From Candidatus Amoebophilus asiaticus 5a2 (lineage in GTDB: Bacteria > Bacteroidota > Bacteroidia > Cytophagales > Amoebophilaceae), in the NCBI RefSeq assembly GCF_000020565.1, contig NC_010830.1:910001-974000 (forward strand): a DNA stretch of 64,000 nt. Direction: 5' to 3'. Below are positions 28,312-39,800 of this stretch, piece by piece. Under the pieces are notes generated by a model. The model was not told the origin of the DNA and did no database searches. It saw only the letters and a list, made by a program, of their open reading frames with translations. Each line of letters starts with the position of its first letter. Within the stretch, counting starts at the first letter, position 1. The translations under genes were made by a program, and so were the position numbers.

Positions 28312-30132
28312 CTATATAAAATCCTTTTTACCAGGCTTCTTTCTTTCGTGCGGAAGAAGTGCTTTTTTCCTTAATCTGATACTTTTAGGCGTAACTTCAA
28401 CCAATTCATCATCAGCAATGTAAGAAATGACTTCTTCTAAGTTTAGTTCTCTATGGGGTGTTAAAATAATTGCTTTATCACTTGAAGAGGCTCGCATATT
28501 GGTTAATTTTTTCCCTTTGACAGGATTAACATCTAAATCATTTTCCCTATTATGTTCCCCAATAATCATGCCTTCATATACTTTTGTTCTAGCAGGAATA
28601 AATAGTATTCCACGTTCTTCTAAGTTAAACATAGCATAAGCAGTTGTTTCACCATCACAATTAGAAATCATCATACCATTTCTTCTTTGCTCAATTTCAC
28701 CTTTAAATGGCTCGTAAGAATGGTAGATTCTACTTAGTACACCTGTGCCACGTGTATCATTTCTAAACTCACTTTGATAACCAATTAAACCTCTAGAGGG
28801 TACATGAAAAATTATCCTGGATTTATTTCCTCCAGAAGGTCGTAAATCTTTTAGTTCTCCTTTTCTTTTGGATAATTTTTCAACTACAACGCCACTATAA
28901 GGGTCATCTACGTCAATCACCACTTCTTCAATAGGTTCTAGTAATTTTCCCTCTTCGTCACGTTTAAATAATACACGTGGACGAGAAACAGATAGCTCAA
29001 ATCCTTCTCTACGCATTGTTTCGATTAATACACCCAATTGTAATTCTCCTCTTCCACCTACTTCAAAGCTTTCAGAATTCTCGTCTACACCTAATGTAAT
29101 GGCTACGTTAGTCTCTGCTTCACGTTTCAATCTATCTAAAATCATCCGTGAAGTTACTTTAGTACCTTCTTGACCTGCTAGTGGAGAGTCATTTACACCA
29201 ATATTAACAGCCATAGTAGGCGGATCAATAGGGGTGGATTTTATAGGCTCTGTGATAGCTACATCGCAAATAGTATCAGATACAGAAGCTTTTTCAACCC
29301 CTGCAATGGCAATGATATCTCCTGCTGCTATTTCTGTTAGTAGAACTCTTTCAAGCCCTTTAAATCCAAACAGTTTCGTTAGCTTTGTTGATTCTATCAG
29401 CTCTCCTTTTAAATTAATGGCTTTAACATTGGTATTGATTTTAGCTATGCCACTATATACTTTGCCAATTAAAATCTTACCAACATAGGGATCAGAGGAT
29501 AGTATAGTAGCAAGCATAGAAAAGGGAGCGTCTGTATCTACTTTAGGAGCAGGTACATGATTGATAAAAAGGTTAAATAAAGGCTCTAAGTCTTTACGCT
29601 CATGGTTTAGGTCAGTTACGGCCCATCCCTCTCTACCTACTGCATATAATACAGGAAAGTCTAATTGTTCTTCTGTAGCATCCAATGCAGAAAATAGTTC
29701 AAAAACTTCGTTTAATACTTCCTCTATACGACTGTCTGTCCTGTCAACCTTGTTGATTACCACAATAGGCCTAAGCCCAAGCTTGAGCGCTTTGCTTAAT
29801 ACAAATTTAGTTTGTGGCATAGGTCCTTCAGAAGCATCAACAAGTAGCACAACTCCTTCTACCATAGAGAGGACACGTTCTACTTCACCTCCAAAATCTG
29901 CGTGACCAGGAGTGTCCACAATATTCATTTTATAATCTTTATAGTAGATAGAGGTACACTTAGCAAGAATAGTAATGCCCCGTTCTTTTTCTAATTCATT
30001 GGAGTCCATAATCCTTTCATCTACCTGTTGGTTTTCTCTGAAAGTATTACTTTGCTTTAATATATTATCTATAAGTGTAGTTTTGCCATGATCCACGTGG
30101 GCTATAATGGCTAAATTTCTAATATTTGTCAT
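28312..30132 (-). CDS. typA: Ribosome-associated GTPase TypA/BipA
   Basis: TypA is a translational GTPase related to EF-G that acts on the ribosome under stress and in 50S assembly. The 606-residue length is normal. G motifs are present: AHVDHGKTT (G1), RGIT (G2), DTPGHADF (G3) and NKVDR (G4). EF-G-like domains II, III and V follow, and the basic BipA-specific C-terminus is intact (LRKKALLPHERKKPGKKDF). It is transcribed alone; a strong hairpin follows it and about 470 bp without a gene precede it. Confidence 0.96.
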   Translation of the reverse strand: MTNIRNLAIIAHVDHGKTTLIDNILKQSNTFRENQQVDERIMDSNELEKERGITILAKCTSIYYKDYKMNIVDTPGHADFGGEVERVLSMVEGVVLLVDASEGPMPQTKFVLSKALKLGLRPIVVINKVDRTDSRIEEVLNEVFELFSALDATEEQLDFPVLYAVGREGWAVTDLNHERKDLEPLFNLFINHVPAPKVDTDAPFSMLATILSSDPYVGKILIGKVYSGIAKINTNVKAINLKGELIESTKLTKLFGFKGLERVLLTEIAAGDIIAIAGVEKASVSDTICDVAITEPIKSTPIDPPTMAVNIGVNDSPLAGQEGTKVTSRMILDRLKREAETNVAITLGVDENSESFEVGGRGELQLGVLIETMRREGFELSVSRPRVLFKRDEEGKLLEPIEEVVIDVDDPYSGVVVEKLSKRKGELKDLRPSGGNKSRIIFHVPSRGLIGYQSEFRNDTRGTGVLSRIYHSYEPFKGEIEQRRNGMMISNCDGETTAYAMFNLEERGILFIPARTKVYEGMIIGEHNRENDLDVNPVKGKKLTNMRASSSDKAIILTPHRELNLEEVISYIADDELVEVTPKSIRLRKKALLPHERKKPGKKDFI

Positions 30133-30601
30133 GGATTATTTGATAGGTCAAGGGGCTTGTAAGATAGTATCATTGGCTTCTCCAAATACCCGCAATATAC
30201 GAATGCATAAAGTTAATGCTATTTTCTAAATAGATTGCTTTATAAATACACAAAATTTATGTTAAGCTTTGCTATGAGTTATTGTTTTAGGAAGCGTCTT
30301 ATTGCTTTTATGCTGTTTGTCAATCGTCTTCAGCTTAAATTAGTGTGACTTTTAATCAAATGGAATAAGGCATAACAAGCTTAATCCTATTTGTTTATAG
30401 GTTATAAACTAAGTAACCGAATCTTTCAACTTTTTAAAATCGCCTTGTAATGTAGCAGTGTAATTTCTAAAATGTAAAGTGCGTATGAGTGAAGATTTTT
30501 TTTGTAAGTAAGTTGATTTTCAGCTCCAGACACATTTCATTTTATTAGCTATTGAGTAAATATGTATTAACCAATATGCTCAGTCTACAAAACTTTATTG
30601 T
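30133..30601. other. Intergenic, nothing recognised
   Basis: About 470 bp between the ABC exporter gene and typA. No gene or RNA could be supported; it should contain the typA promoter. Confidence 0.4.
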
Positions 30602-32350
30602 TTAAATTTCTTGTAATTTCCAAAGCTTACTGTATAAGCTTCTGGGTTGTTGGATAAGTTGTTCATGTGTGCCTTGTTCAACAATAATTCCCTTATCTAA
30701 AACAATAATTCTATCCATATGTTTAAGAGTGGACAGTCTGTGTGCAATGGCTAGAACAGTTTGCTTTTTGCCTGAGATAAGCATGTCGAGGCTTTTTTGT
30801 ATCAGCTTTTCGGTCTGGCTATCTAGTGCAGAAGTCGCTTCGTCTAACAAGAGTATAGGTGCATTCTTGAGAATAGCTCTAGCAATGGCAATACGTTGTC
30901 GTTGTCCTCCTGACAATTTAAGACCTCTTTCACCAGCATAAGTTTGGTACTTTTTGGGTAAGCTCATGATAAAATCATGAATATACGCTTTTTTACAAGC
31001 TTCAATAATTTCTTTTTCAGAAGCTTCTGGGTTGCCATAACGCAGGTTATCTAATAGTGTTCTATGAAAGAGTAGCGTATCTTGTGGGATAACTGCAATT
31101 TGTTGCCTGAGGGTTTCCTGGGTTACTTGATTAATATTCTGGCCATCAATCAAAATTTCTCCTTTGTCACAAGTAAAGTAACGCATCAGTAGATTAATAA
31201 GGGACGACTTTCCAGCTCCTGATTGACCTACTACGCCTACTTTTTCTCCTGGTTCAATAATTAAGTTAAGGTCTTTAAACACTACTTCCTCATCTGCATA
31301 GCTAAAATCTACGTGCTTAAATTCAATTTTAGGGCTAGCGATATGCAAAAGTTTAGCATCTGGTAGGTCTAGGTTGTCTTGTGGTATATATAAGATAGAA
31401 AATGCGCTTTTTAAATCGCCCACTTTACTCAAGAAATCTTGGAAAGACACAGTAGCACGCCACATATCTTCTGATAGTGCTAGAGTAAGTCCTAATATAT
31501 AGGCAAAGTCTCCCACAGAAATAAGCCCCTGTATTTTTAAATGGATTGTATAAAATAGGATAAAGGTAAATTTTGTAAAGTATAAAATACCTCCAATAAT
31601 CTGTATTTTAAAATCGTACTTGTATAGCTTAATCTGCTTAGGAATGAAATCCTGTGAAATGTGTTTATCTAGCAAATTAACTTCACGTTTGTGAGCAGCG
31701 AATGAGAATATAGAAATGATATTCATGATCTTATCAGAAATTTGCCCAATAAGTGCATGTTGGCTTTCTGATTCTGCAAATGCTAGCTGATCTAACTTCC
31801 TAGATAGTTTATACATAATAGCAAAAAAGCAGGCACTCCATATGAATAGGAACAGACCTAGCTTAGTATTAACTACAATAAGAAAAGTTAAATTAATTAA
31901 AATTTTTAGTGCTACAAGCGCTAGTCCATGATGTATCTCAGCCCAAATCTTATCATATCCACTTAAGATACCTTTCATTTTGCTAGTTATAGCACCTGTG
32001 AAATTGTTCTGAAAATATTGATATGAATGATGCTGTACATAATCGTAAGTTTGAAGTAAAAAAGACCTACGTACATACGGTAAAGACTTCCAAGCTGCTA
32101 TATGGCTAATACGCCAGATAAACTCCAAACCGAAATTACTTCCTAAAAAGAGCGCTATAGGTATCCACATCTGCTGATAGCTTAACGTATTATCTGCTTT
32201 TGCTAGTATATCAAGAAGCAGTTTAATAGAATAGTTATATGCAAATGGGTAAAAGCTGCTTAAAACAGGGGGTATAAGCATAGCAACATAAAACCATTTG
32301 TAAGGTTTTACATGTTGCCAAAAGAATAAAAAAATAGATTTTGTTTCCAT
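30602..32350 (-). CDS. ABC exporter, fused membrane and ATPase domains
   Basis: A 582-residue half-transporter of the MsbA/multidrug exporter type that would work as a dimer in the inner membrane. The N-terminal part has about six membrane segments. The C-terminal ATPase has Walker A GQSGAGKSS, signature LSGGQRQR, Walker B ILLLDEATSALD and the H-loop AIAHRLST. The substrate cannot be told; lipid or drug export is typical. It stands alone, with the HIT gene about 190 bp upstream on the same strand. Confidence 0.92.
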   Translation of the reverse strand: METKSIFLFFWQHVKPYKWFYVAMLIPPVLSSFYPFAYNYSIKLLLDILAKADNTLSYQQMWIPIALFLGSNFGLEFIWRISHIAAWKSLPYVRRSFLLQTYDYVQHHSYQYFQNNFTGAITSKMKGILSGYDKIWAEIHHGLALVALKILINLTFLIVVNTKLGLFLFIWSACFFAIMYKLSRKLDQLAFAESESQHALIGQISDKIMNIISIFSFAAHKREVNLLDKHISQDFIPKQIKLYKYDFKIQIIGGILYFTKFTFILFYTIHLKIQGLISVGDFAYILGLTLALSEDMWRATVSFQDFLSKVGDLKSAFSILYIPQDNLDLPDAKLLHIASPKIEFKHVDFSYADEEVVFKDLNLIIEPGEKVGVVGQSGAGKSSLINLLMRYFTCDKGEILIDGQNINQVTQETLRQQIAVIPQDTLLFHRTLLDNLRYGNPEASEKEIIEACKKAYIHDFIMSLPKKYQTYAGERGLKLSGGQRQRIAIARAILKNAPILLLDEATSALDSQTEKLIQKSLDMLISGKKQTVLAIAHRLSTLKHMDRIIVLDKGIIVEQGTHEQLIQQPRSLYSKLWKLQEI

Positions 32351-32537
32351 GGTGGATATTGCCTGCGAAATTGAGGCCCTTCTGCCGCGTTCAGTAAAGA
32401 GCTTAAAACGTAATTCTAAATAATTTTATATAAATATCCAAATAATATCTATATAAAGTTGTTCTTACCCATATTATATGCCAACCAAGTATGCTGGTAT
32501 TGCTTATTTTATCTTTATAACGTTAACATGCTAATAG

Positions 32538-32936
32538 TTAGGCAGATATTCGCAGTCTAATTAATTGAGCTATGTTGGCTAGCTCTTCTTGGGTATATGA
32601 TAAAGGCTTTTTGTTAAAATTGATATCGCTAGCTTTATTAAGTGGAATGAGATGTAAATGAGCATGCGGAATATCTAAGCCTATTACTGCCATGCCTATT
32701 CGAGCACACGGAATCACTTCTTGAATTCCTTTTGCCACTTTTTTAGCAAATGGAAGTATTTGGCTGAGTATTGTATCTGCTAGATCGAATATATAATCAA
32801 CTTCTAACTTAGGTATTACTAAAGTATGTCCCTGCGCGAGCGGATGTATATCTAAAAAGGCAATACAATACTCATTCTCAGCTATAATATGTGCTGGAAG
32901 CTGCCTATTGATGATTTGTGTAAATATGCTTGCCAT
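32538..32936 (-). CDS. HIT-family nucleotide hydrolase/transferase
   Basis: A small (132 residues) Hint-type histidine-triad protein. The family hydrolyses adenosine nucleotide phosphoramidates. The signature HAHLHLIPL is present near residue 91 and the N-terminus SIFTQIINRQLPAHIIAENE is typical. It follows greA on the same strand, separated by a large hairpin (32960-33049), so the two may be transcribed separately or with attenuation. Confidence 0.92.
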   Translation of the reverse strand: MASIFTQIINRQLPAHIIAENEYCIAFLDIHPLAQGHTLVIPKLEVDYIFDLADTILSQILPFAKKVAKGIQEVIPCARIGMAVIGLDIPHAHLHLIPLNKASDINFNKKPLSYTQEELANIAQLIRLRISA

Positions 32937-32959
32937 ATCTTATAATAATTGCCTTTTAT

Positions 32960-33049
32960 TAGGTACTTCATCTATATTGTTTCTATTAGATTGCCATTAC
33001 AATATTATAGCTAACTACCTGAAACAATATAGATGTGCCAGAGTACCTA
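32960..33049 (-). terminator. Large hairpin between greA and the HIT gene
   Basis: Two nested inverted repeats: TAGGTACT with AGTACCTA (8 bp) and CATCTATATTGTTT with AAACAATATAGATG (14 bp). They lie 18 bp after the greA stop and 24 bp before the HIT start. It probably ends greA transcription or structures the leader of the HIT mRNA. Confidence 0.55.
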
Positions 33050-33067
33050 TATTATAAATTTATGATA

Positions 33068-33541
33068 TTAAAAGCTAATATCTAAAATTTCAAATTCTAT
33101 TTTTCCTGCTGGAGCTTCTACGATAGCAACTTCGCCTGCCTTTTTTCCTAGGAGCCCTTTGCCAATAGGAGACTCTATAGAAATCTTACCTTCTTTTAAA
33201 TCTGCCTCTTCTTCAGAAACCATAGTATAAGTGCTTACTTTGCCTAGTTTTTTATTTTTAATCTTTACTTTAGATAGAATAGAAACGGCAGAGGTGTTAA
33301 TATTGTCTTTATTAATGACTCTGGCATTAATCATTAGCTCCTCTAGTTTGGCTATTCTACGTTCTAAAATCTCTTGTGCTTCTTTAGCTGCATCATATTC
33401 AGCATTTTCACTTAAATCTCCTTTGTCACGCGCTTCGGATAGCTGTTCTGCTACTTTTGCCCTTCCTTCACTTTTTAATTGGGTTAACTCACCTTTAAGA
33501 CGTTGTAAGCCTTCTTCTGTGTAATAGGAAACTTTTTCCAT
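33068..33541 (-). CDS. greA: Transcription elongation factor GreA
   Basis: GreA enters the RNA polymerase secondary channel and stimulates cleavage of backtracked RNA. At 157 residues it has the normal length. The N-terminal coiled coil carries the acidic tip (LSEARDKGDLSENAEYDAAKE), and the C-terminal FKBP-like domain ends GEVAIVEAPAGKIEFEILDI. The ATG start at 33541 gives the usual YYTEEGLQRLKGEL opening. Confidence 0.96.
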   Translation of the reverse strand: MEKVSYYTEEGLQRLKGELTQLKSEGRAKVAEQLSEARDKGDLSENAEYDAAKEAQEILERRIAKLEELMINARVINKDNINTSAVSILSKVKIKNKKLGKVSTYTMVSEEEADLKEGKISIESPIGKGLLGKKAGEVAIVEAPAGKIEFEILDISF

Positions 33542-33763
33542 AATTATATCGGTTTGTAAATTTTTATATTAAAAAATCTCTGCTGTGTTTATTATAATAT
33601 TGTTAATAAGGTAATAAGAGGTGTATGGACATAATCACCACGATGAGAAGAGTAATAAATGTAGTGCTATGTATGGTATTAGTTTTTAACATTATTCTTT
33701 TTAACAATAAAATAAATGCATAATAGGACACAGTCTAAATAAAGACTGAAAAATAAACTAAAA

Positions 33764-33955
33764 TTATCGGTTAGCAATAAGTAACAGTATACAACTACTT
33801 ACTACCAGCCAAAATGCATAATAATTTAGGGTAGGTATGATAATGAATTGGAGTCGCATACCTATGGCCAATATCATAATAATTATGGCAATAATTCGTA
33901 ATTTTAGCCTAGTTTTCTGATTCATAGTTTTAAGTATCCACTTGTGTGTTAGCAA
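33764..33955 (-). CDS. Small membrane protein of unknown function
   Basis: A 63-residue frame, or 52 residues if the second Met (MNQKTRLKLR, 33922) is the start. It has two hydrophobic segments (IIAIIIMILAIGM and YYAFWLVVSSCILLLIA) with a basic N-terminus, a pattern of small inner-membrane proteins in Bacteroidota. I cannot name it. Confidence 0.5.
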   Translation of the reverse strand: MLTHKWILKTMNQKTRLKLRIIAIIIMILAIGMRLQFIIIPTLNYYAFWLVVSSCILLLIANR

Positions 33956-34039
33956 AGATAGTAAAGCCTATCATTGTAATTCACCATAATATACAATTTT
34001 TGCGCAACAACAATTTAAGAATAAATTTTGAAATATAAA

Positions 34040-35017
34040 ATGGGTCTTATTGGTACAGATATTTCGTTAGCTTCAAAGTTTCTAAAACAGGGAGAGGTAG
34101 TGTCCATTCCTACTGAAACTGTATATGGCTTGGCTGCCAATGCTTATAATGAAGCAGCTGTCTCAAAAGTATTTAGTATCAAACAACGGCCTATGTCTAA
34201 TCCACTGATTATACATATTGGTGATATAGAGCAAATTAATGAGTTTGTAAAAGAGATACCTTCCGAAGCTGTAATATTAGCCCAGCATTTCTGGCCTGGC
34301 CCACTTACTTTATTATTACCCAAAAAAGCTACTATTCCTGATATGGTTACTGCTGGTAGTAATAAAGTAGCTATTCGAATTCCTAATCACCCAGTTACAC
34401 TGCAGCTTTTAAAGACAATACCTTTTCCTTTGGCAGCACCTAGCGCTAATCCTTTTGGTTATGTTAGTCCTACTACTACTGAACATGTAAAAGAGCAGTT
34501 AGGCGACAAAATACCTTATATTCTAATGGGAGGTACTTGTGCTGTAGGAATTGAATCTACTATTGTAGGTTTTGAGGATGGTAAAACGATCGTATACAGA
34601 TTAGGAGGTTTAGAAATAGCATCTATTGAAAAGCTAGTTGGAACTGTTATCCTACATAATAACCTTACGGCTAGCAACCCCATAGAAAAATTAGTAACAC
34701 CTGGCAGCCTTTCTTACCATTACTCACCTAATAAGCTTCTTAAATTAGGCAATATGTCAGATTTACTTGTAACATATGGGAGTCAAAAGGTTGGTATACT
34801 TGCTTTTGATCAATATTATGAAGGAGTAAATAAAGGGCAACAGATTTTGTTGGCTCCCACTGGTAAAGTAGAAGAAGCAGCATATAATCTGTTTGCTGCT
34901 TTACGTGAATTAGATCAGTTAGATATTGATGTTATTTTGTGTAGCCTCGTACCCCATCAAGGTTTAGGTATGGCTATTAATGATCGATTAGTAAGAGCCA
35001 GTGCTAGTAGAATATAA
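34040..35017 (+). CDS. tsaC: L-threonylcarbamoyladenylate synthase (Sua5/YrdC)
   Basis: The enzyme makes threonylcarbamoyl-AMP for the t6A37 modification of tRNAs reading ANN codons. The N-terminal YrdC domain is clear (VSIPTETVYGLAANA; KQRPMSNPL; APSANPFGYVSPTT; GIESTIVG). The protein continues into a C-terminal Sua5 domain (TPGSLSYHYSP), so it is the long form, about 325 residues. The ATG at 34040 is preferred; an in-frame TTG at 34028 would add four residues. Pgk follows 56 bp downstream on the same strand. Confidence 0.93.
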   Translation: MGLIGTDISLASKFLKQGEVVSIPTETVYGLAANAYNEAAVSKVFSIKQRPMSNPLIIHIGDIEQINEFVKEIPSEAVILAQHFWPGPLTLLLPKKATIPDMVTAGSNKVAIRIPNHPVTLQLLKTIPFPLAAPSANPFGYVSPTTTEHVKEQLGDKIPYILMGGTCAVGIESTIVGFEDGKTIVYRLGGLEIASIEKLVGTVILHNNLTASNPIEKLVTPGSLSYHYSPNKLLKLGNMSDLLVTYGSQKVGILAFDQYYEGVNKGQQILLAPTGKVEEAAYNLFAALRELDQLDIDVILCSLVPHQGLGMAINDRLVRASASRI

Positions 35018-35073
35018 AGAGTATACATAGGGCTCCTCTTACATAATCTAAACTAAAAAAGTAGTAAAATTAT

Positions 35074-36279
35074 ATGATAAGGTATATTCAAGATTACAAT
35101 TTTAAGGATAAAAAGGCTTTAATTCGAGTAGATTTTAATGTGCCGTTAGATGACAATAATCAAATTGTTGACAGTATACGGATAGATAAAACGCTTCCTA
35201 CCATTCAAAAAGTTTTAGCAGATGGTGGTGCGGCTATCCTTATGTCTCATTTAGGCAGGCCTAAGCATGGTTATGTAGATAGTATGTCTCTTAAACACCT
35301 TATTCCTTATCTAACAGACAAGCTAGACACAATAGTTAGATTTGCATCAGATTGTATAGGTAATGAGGCTGAGGAAAAATCTAAATTACTGCAAAATGGG
35401 GAAGTATTATTATTAGAAAATGTGCGCTTTCATACAGCAGAAGAAAAAGGAGAATCTACTTTTGCACAGGCCTTAGCAAAGCTAGGAGATGTCTATATTA
35501 ATGATGCTTTTGGTGCTGTACATAGAAAGCATGCTTCTACTTATGGCATTATGCAATATATGTCAGATAAGTTAGCAGGTTGCCTGTTGCAGGAAGAAAT
35601 AACTAATGCTAATAAATTGTTAACATCTGTTAAAAAGCCTTTTACAGCAATTATAGGAGGTACTAAGATTACGGATAAAATACAGACTATGGAGGCTTTA
35701 TTAAGCAAGTTGGATAACTTGTTGATTGGTGGTGGAGTGGCTAATACCTTTCACCAAGCATTAGGGGGAAGATTAGGTAGTTCAGTCGTAGAAGCTGAAC
35801 AGCACGAGCTTGCTTTAACTATATTACACCAAGCCACTGAAAAGGGAGTGAGTATTGTCTTGCCTACCGATGCAGTTATAGCTGATGCCTGGAGTAGTAA
35901 TGCAAGAACTGACTTAGTATCTAACAATTCAATTCCAGATGATTGGATGGCTTTAGATATTGGACCCCATACACAAAGCTTATTTGCTAATGTTATTGAG
36001 CGTTCTAAGACTATCTTGTGGGCTGGTCCTATTGGTGCTTTTGAATTAGCTGCTTTTAGTCATGGGACACAAGCTATTATGCAGGCGGTGGCAAAAGCTA
36101 CAAAAAAAGGTGCCTTTTCTTTAATAGGAGGGGGGGATTCTGCAACAGCTGCTGCGCAGTTTGGTTATGAGAAACAGGTATCCTACATATCTACAGGAGG
36201 AGGAGCTCTGTTAGCATACTTAGCGAATCCTGACTTACCTGTTCTTAAAGCTTTGAATGCTGATATGAATAATGTTTAA
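35074..36279 (+). CDS. pgk: Phosphoglycerate kinase
   Basis: Pgk transfers phosphate from 1,3-bisphosphoglycerate to ADP in glycolysis. The 401-residue protein has the N-terminal substrate region (ALIRVDFNVPLD, then MSHLGRPK), the hinge and the C-terminal nucleotide domain with GGGDSATAA. All landmarks are intact. It implies that at least the lower part of glycolysis is retained. Confidence 0.96.
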   Translation: MIRYIQDYNFKDKKALIRVDFNVPLDDNNQIVDSIRIDKTLPTIQKVLADGGAAILMSHLGRPKHGYVDSMSLKHLIPYLTDKLDTIVRFASDCIGNEAEEKSKLLQNGEVLLLENVRFHTAEEKGESTFAQALAKLGDVYINDAFGAVHRKHASTYGIMQYMSDKLAGCLLQEEITNANKLLTSVKKPFTAIIGGTKITDKIQTMEALLSKLDNLLIGGGVANTFHQALGGRLGSSVVEAEQHELALTILHQATEKGVSIVLPTDAVIADAWSSNARTDLVSNNSIPDDWMALDIGPHTQSLFANVIERSKTILWAGPIGAFELAAFSHGTQAIMQAVAKATKKGAFSLIGGGDSATAAAQFGYEKQVSYISTGGGALLAYLANPDLPVLKALNADMNNV

Positions 36280-36421
36280 CAATAACTCGTTGCATATAGA
36301 TAGGAGTAATCTATTAGATTTTGTCTGATCTTGGTCAATTTATTCTCCTCTATTAAGTTTATAATCTTTAAACAAGCATAGATGATTGTTACGGTTTTTA
36401 TCGCTTCATGCGCTATCATAC

Positions 36422-36502
36422 TAGACTTCTTTCGAAACTATAGTATCACCTGTGTTTAGATAAGTTTCTGACTACTTTAAGTTTAGTTTCGAAAGAGGCC
36501 TA
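36422..36502 (+). mobile_element. 81-bp MITE-like inverted-repeat element, copy 5
   Basis: It starts TAGACTTCTTTCGAAAC and ends GTTTCGAAAGAGGCCTA, inverted repeats with two mismatches in 17. It differs from the reverse complement of 19176-19256 at three of 81 positions, so this subfamily was recently mobile. It lies 370 bp upstream of the ankyrin lipoprotein gene. Confidence 0.88.
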
Positions 36503-36871
36503 CTGGTTATAGAGGGATTTGTCTATATACCCCCTAAGCTCATTCCTCTATACGTTAGGGTCTATTTCAATTATCCTTATTAGATTTAGATTCGTCAAAA
36601 GGATCAACAGCCCCTGGTATATGCATAAGTGGGCTGCCCATGTCTTCTTTAGCCCTAAACATGTTGTAGTACATACATTTCCTTTTAAAGAGAGAAAGAT
36701 GGTGTTTGTTAAAAGAAGGAAACTCCTTCTTGATAAATAATTATATATAAATAGAAGCATTTACTTATACCGTTTCATCTACTTTCCCCTTATATACCCT
36801 TCAAAGTAATACTTGATTGTATAACCTTTTTTCTTATCTTAATACCGTATATAATTTTAACATTTCGAAAA

Positions 36872-39800
36872 ATGCAAAGACTGATACTGTCTCACCTAGT
36901 AATAAGTTTCTTTCTATTATTAACATTAGGATGTGGTGGCAATAACCCTAACCCTGCAATTACAAATGATTCGTCAGAATTAGTGAATGACGATAGTTTA
37001 TCACTGCCAAATACCCTACCTATATCGCCCATTAATAACCCAGTAATAGCTAGTTCACCAAGCTTACCCGTAGAGACTGATGCCGTGGCTGTACCAAGTA
37101 ATCAAAATACGATCGAAGAAGATGTTTCAAATGGTTCTAATACAATGACAGTTGATGAACGGAAGGCAAATTTAGGCTTACTTACCCCACAACCTAGGGA
37201 TCAACTAATCCACTTTCTATCTCCTAGAGAGAAGATAAATTTAGGTTTAACTATCCCACTCTTGGCCGAGATCATCCCCTATATGTCTCCTGGTCTGATA
37301 AATAAACTCAAAAGAGTAAATGACTTTTTAAATATGCATATAACCGAGCTAATAAAAGAAAAAATAATTAAGGATCTATATGAAAAATATGATGAAAATA
37401 AAGATACTAACGCAACCTTTTTACAGCTAGCTGTAAGAAAAGGAAATATAGAAGCAGCTAAATTCTTAATAGGTAAAAATAGTCTAAATAATAGAGATGA
37501 ATATCATAAAACTCTTCTACATGAAGCTGTTACGAACGAACATATAAATATGGTCGTATTTTTAATAGCAAAAGAAGCTGATATAAACACTAAGGATAAA
37601 GACGGCAATACTCCTCTCGATTTAGCCTTTGAGCATAAGAATATAGAAATAATGAAATTACTCTTAAAAAAAGAAGGTAAATTTCGAGATGATGCTGATG
37701 ACAAGAAAAGAAGCCATTTGTTGAAAATTTTAAATAATGATAATAGGCCACTTGTAGTAATGGGGCTAACCTTACTGCACTTATTTAATCATAATAAGGA
37801 ATACACCTCAAAGACGAATGCCTCACAGGATGCTATTGATACAGGAAATAGCAACCATGTAAACACATCTCCATATATAAACGCAAGTGCTTTGCACCTT
37901 GCTATATTAGAAGGTAATTTAGAAACAATTAAGTTACTAATAAATCAAAAAGCAGACATAAATTCAAAAATCGGAGAGAACTATACACCTTTACATGTAG
38001 CTGCTTACATAGGAAGAAAAGATATAATAAAATTATTAATAGATAGCAATGCTAATATCCATGCTAAGTGTAATGATGGTAATACCCCCTTACATTATGC
38101 TACTATGCTCAGTCATATAGAAGCAGCTAACTTATTATTAGAACAGGAAGCCGAGATTGAGATGCCAAATGATTTATGGGAAACACCACTACATATAGCT
38201 GCTGAACAAGGCCACTTAGGAATGGTTAAGTTATTAATAGAAAAAGGAGCTGACTTTAACACGCAAGACAAAGAGGAAGAAACACCTTTGTATAAGGCTG
38301 TTAAAGGTGGAAAGATAGAAGTAATTAAATTTTTATTATTTGAAGGAGCAGATATAAATACAAAAAATATACATGGTTATACACTCGTGCATATAGCAGC
38401 CGAAAAGGGGCACTCAGATATATTGATGTTTTTGTTAAAAAACGAGAATATACATGTACAAGTTAGAGATAATCGTAATCAAACTCCATTGCATGTAGCT
38501 ATTGGTAGTGGCAATTTAGGAGTAGCAGGACTGTTACTAAATTATGGTGCTAGCATGTGTGATAGAGATGATCAGGGAGCTATTCCTTTACATTTAGCTG
38601 CTTTAAATGGCAACATGGAAGCAGTTAAGTTGCTAACAAGCATAGGCCCCTTACCCCAACATATAATTGAAAATGAAGAATCAACCACACTAATTATACA
38701 AACAAGGTTAGGCATAAATACGAACAATGAGCTTGGATGTACTCCCTTGCACCATGCTGCTAGCAATGGCTATATAGAAATAGTCCAATTATTACTAAAA
38801 AAAGGAGCAGATATAAATATTAAGAATAAGGAAGGGTTTACTCCCTTATACTTGGCAGTCATGAATAATAATGATATACATTTGATAACAACTTTAATAA
38901 AGACAGGAGCTGATATTAACATTCAAGATAACCAAGGTAATACCGCTTTGCATTTTATAGTTCAAAAAGAGCGTTTTGAATTAATTAGATATTTTCTAAG
39001 TAATGACCCTAATGTTAATATTAAAAATACAAAAGGGCAAACTCTTTTGCATATAGCTACCCAGCTGGGCAATATAGAAATGGTTAAAAAATTAATAGAT
39101 AAAGGGGCTGATATTAGTATTCAAGATAACCAAGGTAATACTGCTTTGCATTTTATGTTTCAAAAAGAGCGTTTTGAATTAATTAGATGTTTTCTAGATA
39201 ATGCACCTAATGTTAATATTAAAAATACAAAAGGGCAAACTCTCTTGCATATAGCTACCCAGCTGGGCAATATAGAAATGGTTAAAAAATTAATAGAAAA
39301 GGGAGCCAATGTAAATATTAGCATAAACCACCATGGGCAAACCCCTTTACATCTAGCTCTTGAAAAAGGATATACAGGAATAGCTAGACTTTTAATAGAA
39401 AATGGCGCTAATCTAAATGCCAGGTATAAATATTTTAATACACCAGTCCGTTTAATTCTTAAAAAAGGATACACAGAATTAGCTGGTCTTTTACTAGAAT
39501 CGGCAGATAAGCAACGTAATAGCCCCCTACATCTGGCTGCTCAAGGAGGTTATACAAGAATGGTGCAACATTTAATAGATGCAGGCGCAAAGATTAATTT
39601 AGATATTGATTTTACGAATCGAGATGGCAGAACACCATTGCACTTATCTGCAAAACATGGCCATAGAGCTATAGTCCAATTATTACTAGATGCAAATACT
39701 AACATTGATGAACAAGATTGTTTTGGGCTTAGTCCTTTACATCTAGCTGCTCGAGAAGGCCATCAAGAAATTGTTGAATTACTAATAAGAGTAGAGGCAG

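Noticed and set aside
28427-29905. Several plus-strand open frames within typA
   Set aside because: They are antisense shadows of a well-conserved gene and have no recognisable motifs.
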